From assembly GCF_029962835.1 (NCBI RefSeq), contig NC_080581.1, positions 25,496,001 through 25,560,000 on the forward strand: 64,000 nucleotides of DNA, read 5' to 3'. Under the pieces are notes generated by a model. That model was not told where the DNA came from and ran no database searches. It saw only the letters and a list, made by a program, of their open reading frames with translations. The position numbers and the translations under genes are program-made. Numbering within the stretch: position 1 is the first letter of the stretch; each line of letters begins with the position of its first letter. This document shows positions 59,755-64,000 of the stretch, one piece after another. The DNA comes from Magnolia sinica. Lineage: Eukaryota > Streptophyta > Magnoliopsida > Magnoliales > Magnoliaceae.

Positions 59755-60384
59755 AGAAAAACTTTTACTTACGAAAAATTTTGTAGGTAAAAGTTTCATC
59801 CATGTTTTTACCTACGAAGTATTTTGTAGGTAAAAGTCTCATCCACGTTTTTTACCTACGAAAATTTTCGTAGGTAAAAGTCTCATCCACGTTTTTACTT
59901 GTGAAAATATTCGTAGGTAAAATTTTTGTAAATATTTTTACCTACGAAAATTTTCGTAGGTAAAAGTATTGTGAAATATTTTACCTACAAAAAAAATCGT
60001 CGGTAAAAGTTTTTTACTTATTTTTTAACGACGAAAAAATTTGTAGATAAAAGTTTTGTAAATACTTTTACTTACGAAAAAAATCATCAGTAAAAGTTTT
60101 TTACCAACGAGAGAATTTGCCGGTAAAAGTTTTGTAAATATTATTACCTACAAAAAAAATCGTCGGTAAAAGTTTTTTACTTATTTTTTACCGACGAAAA
60201 AATTCATCAGTAAAAGTCTCACCATTGCCGACGATTCAAATTTTCGTTGGTAAAAGCCTTCTCCCTCGGTCTTTTACCAATGAATTTACCGACGAAAAAA
60301 TTCATCGGTAAAACTTTTTACCTATGAAAAATATTGATTTAGTGACGAATATTTTCATCGGTTAAAGTAGGTTTTCTTGTAGTG
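59755..60384 (+). repeat. Right subterminal palindrome array and CACTA terminus
   Basis: About twelve copies of ACCTACGAAAATTTTCGTAG or ACCGACGAA-TTCGTCGGTA, spaced roughly 45-65 bp, run up to the terminus TTTTCTTGTAGTG at 60384. Outer copies (towards 60384) are mainly the CCGAC form and inner ones the CCTAC form. Confidence 0.88.
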
Positions 60385-60539
60385 CCTTCTACGGCTTAGA
60401 TCACACATTTTCCTTACGCGGCTTGGTTCACATATTTGCCCTCGTGGCTTTGATGGATATTAACGCCCTTTTATAGCTTGTTGGCTATATTCACATATAT
60501 TGTTGATTTTCAGGTCATGCGGAGTTCGTTATGATTTTT

Positions 60540-61300
60540 GGGTGGAGTTGAAGTTCGTTTATCGATTTTCTAGCCATCTTACAGAGTTCATATAATTTTT
60601 GAATGACATAGGAGTTTTCATGTTGATTCTCTCTTTATCTTGCGGAGTTCAGTCGTACCTTAATTTTCCGGTGGAGCCAATTTTCTAGCCATCTTGTGAT
60701 GTTCACGTACGATATGATTTTTGAGTGAAGTAGAGGTTTGTATGTTGGTTTTCTAGCCATCTTGTGATGTTCAGTCGTACTGTGATTTTCGTGTGGAGCT
60801 GAAGTTCACTTATCGATTTTCTAGCCATCTTGCGATGTTCACATATGATATGATTTTCGGGTGGTCTAGAGTTTGTATGTTGATTATCTCTTCATTTTGT
60901 GGAGTTTAGTCATATCATAATTTCTGGGTTGAGCTGAAGTTCGCTTATCATTTTTTTAGCCATCTTGCGAAGTTCACATACGATATGATTTTTGAGTAAA
61001 GTAGATATTTATATGTTGACTCATCCTTTATCTTGCGGAGTTCAGTCGTACCATTATTTCTTGGTGGAGTTGAAGTTCCCTTATCGATTTTCTAGCCATC
61101 TTGCGGAGTTCATGTACGATATGATTTTCGGGTGAAGTAGAGGTTTGAAGGTTGATTTTCTATTTACCTTGTAGAGTTTAGTTGTACCATGATTTCTAGG
61201 TGGAGATAAAGTTTGCTTAATGATTTTCTAGCTATCTTGCGGAGTTCATGTACAACGTAATTTTCAGGTGCAATAAAAAATTGTGTGATTGATTATTTGA
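60540..61300. repeat. 136-bp tandem repeat made of two 68-bp halves
   Basis: The word TAGCCATCTT (or variant) starts at about 60571, 60686, 60754, 60822, 60958, 61093 and 61229, giving spacings of 115, 68, 68, 136, 135 and 136. Units alternate GGTGGAGTTGAAGTTCGCTT and GGGTGAAGTAGAGGTTTGTA. It is inside the right half of the split LTR. Confidence 0.85.
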
Positions 61301-61886
61301 CTATCTGGACACTTCTACTTGGATTACAATTGTTATTACATTTCCTTAATGTTGAGATTATGTTGACTGGCTTAATTTTTTAGTATATGATCATGATTAT
61401 GAATTGCGCTGCTTAATATATACATTCTTATGACTTGCTATCTATTCTAGATTATGAATGATGAGTGTGAAATCTTGAAGGGTTCTCCTCACTGCGATAG
61501 CCATTGATGCTATCAAACTATATCAATTGATGTAGGTGTAGAGTGAGCCGATGTTGTTCATTGGGTTGCTAGAGCAGATCGGGTAGCTGACGAGCTAGTT
61601 GGGGTCTCTGCGGCCCATATTGAGCTCCACCATTAGATGATAGATTTCTGTTTTTATTTAATGAACTTTGCTATTTGGGGATTGTATAAGTCCCGTATGG
61701 GCGCTCCATTTGGATATTTATGATGATTGAAACGTTTTTATATAATACATGGTTTATTCCACCAACATTTGCTGCTAACTCTAATTAATGATAAGTGGTT
61801 CAAATTTATACTGAATTTGAAAGGCTAATACTCAGGTTTTTAGAAAATGAGTCATATACTTCGGTTTAAAAAACCAGGGCTTTACA

Positions 61887-64000
61887 TCTTGCCACCTCAA
61901 CCCTCAATTCCATATATAAGAGTAGGAGCTCTCTTATACTCATCCTTTTGCTATACTTAGAAAAATTCTGAGATTTTAAAGGACAGTGAGAGATAGTGGA
62001 GCCAAGGTGTGGCCCATCATCAACCTAGAGGGAGTGGACCACACATCATCATCAAGCCATCCATCCATTTGTGGTGAGTCTGCACCTGTCCTTCCATCTT
62101 CCTCATCCTCATCTTTCTCTCTTTTATTTACCTTGATATGTGTGGGGCCCACTAGTGTGGAGTCCCATGGGTTCATATATTACTAGCCATGGGGGTCAGC
62201 AAGGTGGCCGAAGTCAGTATGGTCGATCATGATAAACATTATATAAACACCCTTCACATGCATGTAATCTAATTTTTGTATCTGGATAACAACTTCTAAA
62301 AATCGTAAAAATCAACCATGCAAAGATCGGAGTTGAAATGTTAGAATAATATGAACCATAATATGAGCTAACTCTGAGCCAAATTTTGTAGCCATCCAAC
62401 GGTCCAATCATCCGTTGAATCAACTTTACTTGGCTGATATCTAACAACACATGTAGGATTTTGATTTGCTAAAAATGGACCCATTTTTAACTCCTTTAAT
62501 GAATACATTAGAAATATATGTTCCATTGGATTTGTAGAAAATTGAACCAGCTTTCCAACAGTATATAATAAGCCTCTATCGGAGTTCGGACGACTGAGAT
62601 CTTGGCCTTATACGAAAACGTATTTAGGAGCTTGTTATGACCATTCTTGTGTGGGCCATATCCGTGATTCCAACGGTCAGATATATTTGATAATTATTCT
62701 TAAATTACTTGAGATAGTTAATTTCATATGTATGGTCCCCATGGTCATATTCTTTCATGATAAATTTTAGGAAATTTTGGACCGATAAATACTTCCATAA
62801 GGATAAATCTTGAATTGTTTTGTATGTTCCAGATGAATTAAAGGCTCTATATGGTTGAAAATCTACATACAATATAAATGACTTATTCCTAAACCATCCA
62901 TTGGATCGGATTTTCCAATAAAGGATCTGATCATAGTGATTTGATCAATACATTACATGTGCTACTTGATGTATATGTTAGATCTATGTTGTACATAACA
63001 TTCATCCTCTTATTGACCAATTTGGGTGTGGGATCACTTATGATTTATACATTTTATTAGTTCATCCAATATGGATACCCATGTACATTGTTGTGTATCT
63101 CTTATCTATGGTTTGCTAGCGTGTGGGCCTAAATTGTTATTGGATCTATTTCATTTCCTTTGTACTTTCTGTTTGCTGAAATTTTCCAAGTACTTAACTG
63201 TATTGCATGTAGGTCTTTTTGACACCTTGAAGTGGGCCCCATGCTCTGTAGTTGAGGGTACCACTATGGGGGATGTTTAATTCTTATGTCAGTGAGATGG
63301 GATATCTCACCTTTTTGTCAGGAATGATCCCCAAGTGTTTGGAAAGTGGGCCCTAAGTTGTGACATATCCCATTGCTGAAAACTGTCTGATTATTTTGGG
63401 TTTTGTACCAACTTTAGGCCTCTATAGTGGACCCCATGCAGAAGATATGGTAGGCCACCACTTGTAACCTTTAACCTATACCAATTAATAGATAAATAGT
63501 ATTTTACTTGGGCTAAATCACAACCCACATGATCAGGCAGTGGATCTCAAAATGGGATCAGGCATGGTTGTCGCAGAGAACTCTGTGCAGAAAATTAAAA
63601 TATATATGTTTGACCATACACCAAATATTATGTGTACATAATCCGTTGGTCCCATCTCATATTTTTTTGAAGTCCATATATATGAATACCAGGTCACCTG
63701 AAGGCACGCCGAAAGGTGATCCCTCATGATCATGGGATGTACTCCAACTTGGGTAAAAACTAATTCTGCACACTGTTTCCTACACAGTTTCTCCAAGTAC
63801 CCATGTTTGGGCCATCACCATAAATTGTACTCACCCAAACAATGAGGCCTGCCTTATAATTTGTAAAGACCATACATAGAGCTACCAGGTGGCTATTTTC
63901 TTTCACCATATGTAGGCCCCATTGATCATGAATCTGACTCCAAAATGACCTAAAACTAACCTTGCACCAAAAGTCTGTTTGATATAGAATTCATGTAGGC
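61887..64000. other. Noncoding sequence, nothing recognised
   Basis: AT-rich DNA with scattered GTGGGCCC and GGACCCATG motifs (e.g. 62145, 63225, 63420). The ORFs here are under 90 codons, overlap in opposite strands and show no family features. Confidence 0.6.

Larger units (their letters stand above)
14607..60384 (+). mobile_element. En/Spm-type CACTA transposon enlarged by nested insertions
   Basis: The left end reads CACTAAAAGAAATAACAC at 14607. The right end, read on the minus strand from 60384, is CACTACAAGAAAACCTAC, so the termini match at 23 of the first 32 positions without gaps. Both ends lead into arrays of the same kind of palindrome (ACCGACGAAAATTTTCGTCG and ACCTACGAAAATTTTCGTAG). 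Between them lie a TNP2-type transposase pseudogene (47174-54750) and a Transposase_24-type pseudogene (55552-59495), the usual CACTA pair. The outer 3-bp flanks are GCT and CCT, one mismatch from a TSD. Subtracting Athila, the 49301 solo LTR and the hAT with their TSDs leaves about 15.6 kb. The alternative is two separate truncated CACTA elements. Continuation of one LTR on both sides (11645, 61886) favours a single element. Confidence 0.65.
11645..61886 (+). mobile_element. Long LTR split in two by the CACTA element
   Basis: The left part (11645-14606) begins TGTAACACCC. The right part (60388-61886) ends with a block of about 55 bp that matches the end of the minus-strand LTR at 2875 (CTCAGGTTTTT ... 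GAGTCATATACT ... TTTACA versus ATTACA). A second shared block is TTTGCCC-n-TGGCTT-GATGG at about 60430-60465, matching minus strand 3950-3985. Joining the two parts gives about 4.46 kb. Flanks are CATCC before and TCTTG after, so no clean TSD is visible. I therefore call the solo-LTR interpretation likely but not proven. The right part carries the 136-bp tandem repeat at 60540-61300. No coding sequence of the parent element remains. Confidence 0.55.

Noticed and set aside
61540-61635. RNase H tail of a LINE (reads like VVHWVARADRVADELV)
   Set aside because: Only about 25 codons, no other LINE motif nearby, and it lies within the putative LTR; too little to call.

Overview
The window is transposon-dominated DNA from a flowering plant. 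Every coding region I can recognise belongs to a plant transposable element: Athila-type Gypsy, SIRE-like and other Copia, En/Spm (CACTA) and hAT. I found no intact host gene, no tRNA or rRNA and no CRISPR array. Many noncoding stretches carry the phrase GTGGGGCCCACCATGATGT and fold-back repeats built around it. I associate this with magnoliid genomes, but that placement is a guess from memory and not a demonstrated result.

Layout. 1-640: start of a minus-strand ORF running off the window edge, behind a TATA box and an array of short palindromes. 895-1272: a 21-bp minisatellite. About 1.3-7.3 kb: decayed fragments of long LTRs. 7.56-10.93 kb: a badly decayed Copia element. 11.645-61.886 kb: a long stack of nested insertions. 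61.9-64 kb: noncoding sequence with nothing recognised.

The stack is read from matching ends and target-site duplications (TSDs). (1) A long LTR-like sequence (11645 to 61886) is split by (2) a CACTA element (14607-60384). That element has palindrome-rich subterminal arrays at both ends, a TNP2-type transposase pseudogene and a second Transposase_24-type pseudogene. Three elements sit inside it: (3a) a complete minus-strand Athila element (18755-42796, TSD GACGC/GATGC), (3b) a solo LTR of about 3.9 kb (49301-53159, TSD GACAT/AACAT) inside the transposase gene, and (3c) a hAT element (57081-59299, perfect 8-bp TSD GATGGAGG) inside the second gene. The left LTR of Athila is split by (4) a SIRE-like Copia element (19104-31685, perfect TSD GAAAG). 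The RNase H end of that Copia is split by (5) a solo Athila-family LTR (25650-27720, perfect TSD TATAT). Removing the insertions leaves an Athila of about 11.5 kb, a Copia of about 10.5 kb and a CACTA of about 15.6 kb, all plausible sizes.

Nothing here looks able to move. The genes are broken by in-frame stops and some frameshifts. Many stops sit where the family has Trp or Gln, as expected of G-to-A and C-to-T decay in methylated DNA. The most interesting regulatory pattern is an array of short near-palindromes (CGACCAGTCGTAGG type) just upstream of the TATA box in the Copia LTRs. A second cluster of the same motif lies inside the element, upstream of its extra ORF. A different palindrome (CCACGGTGCCACCGTGG type) is arranged the same way before the ORF at the left edge.
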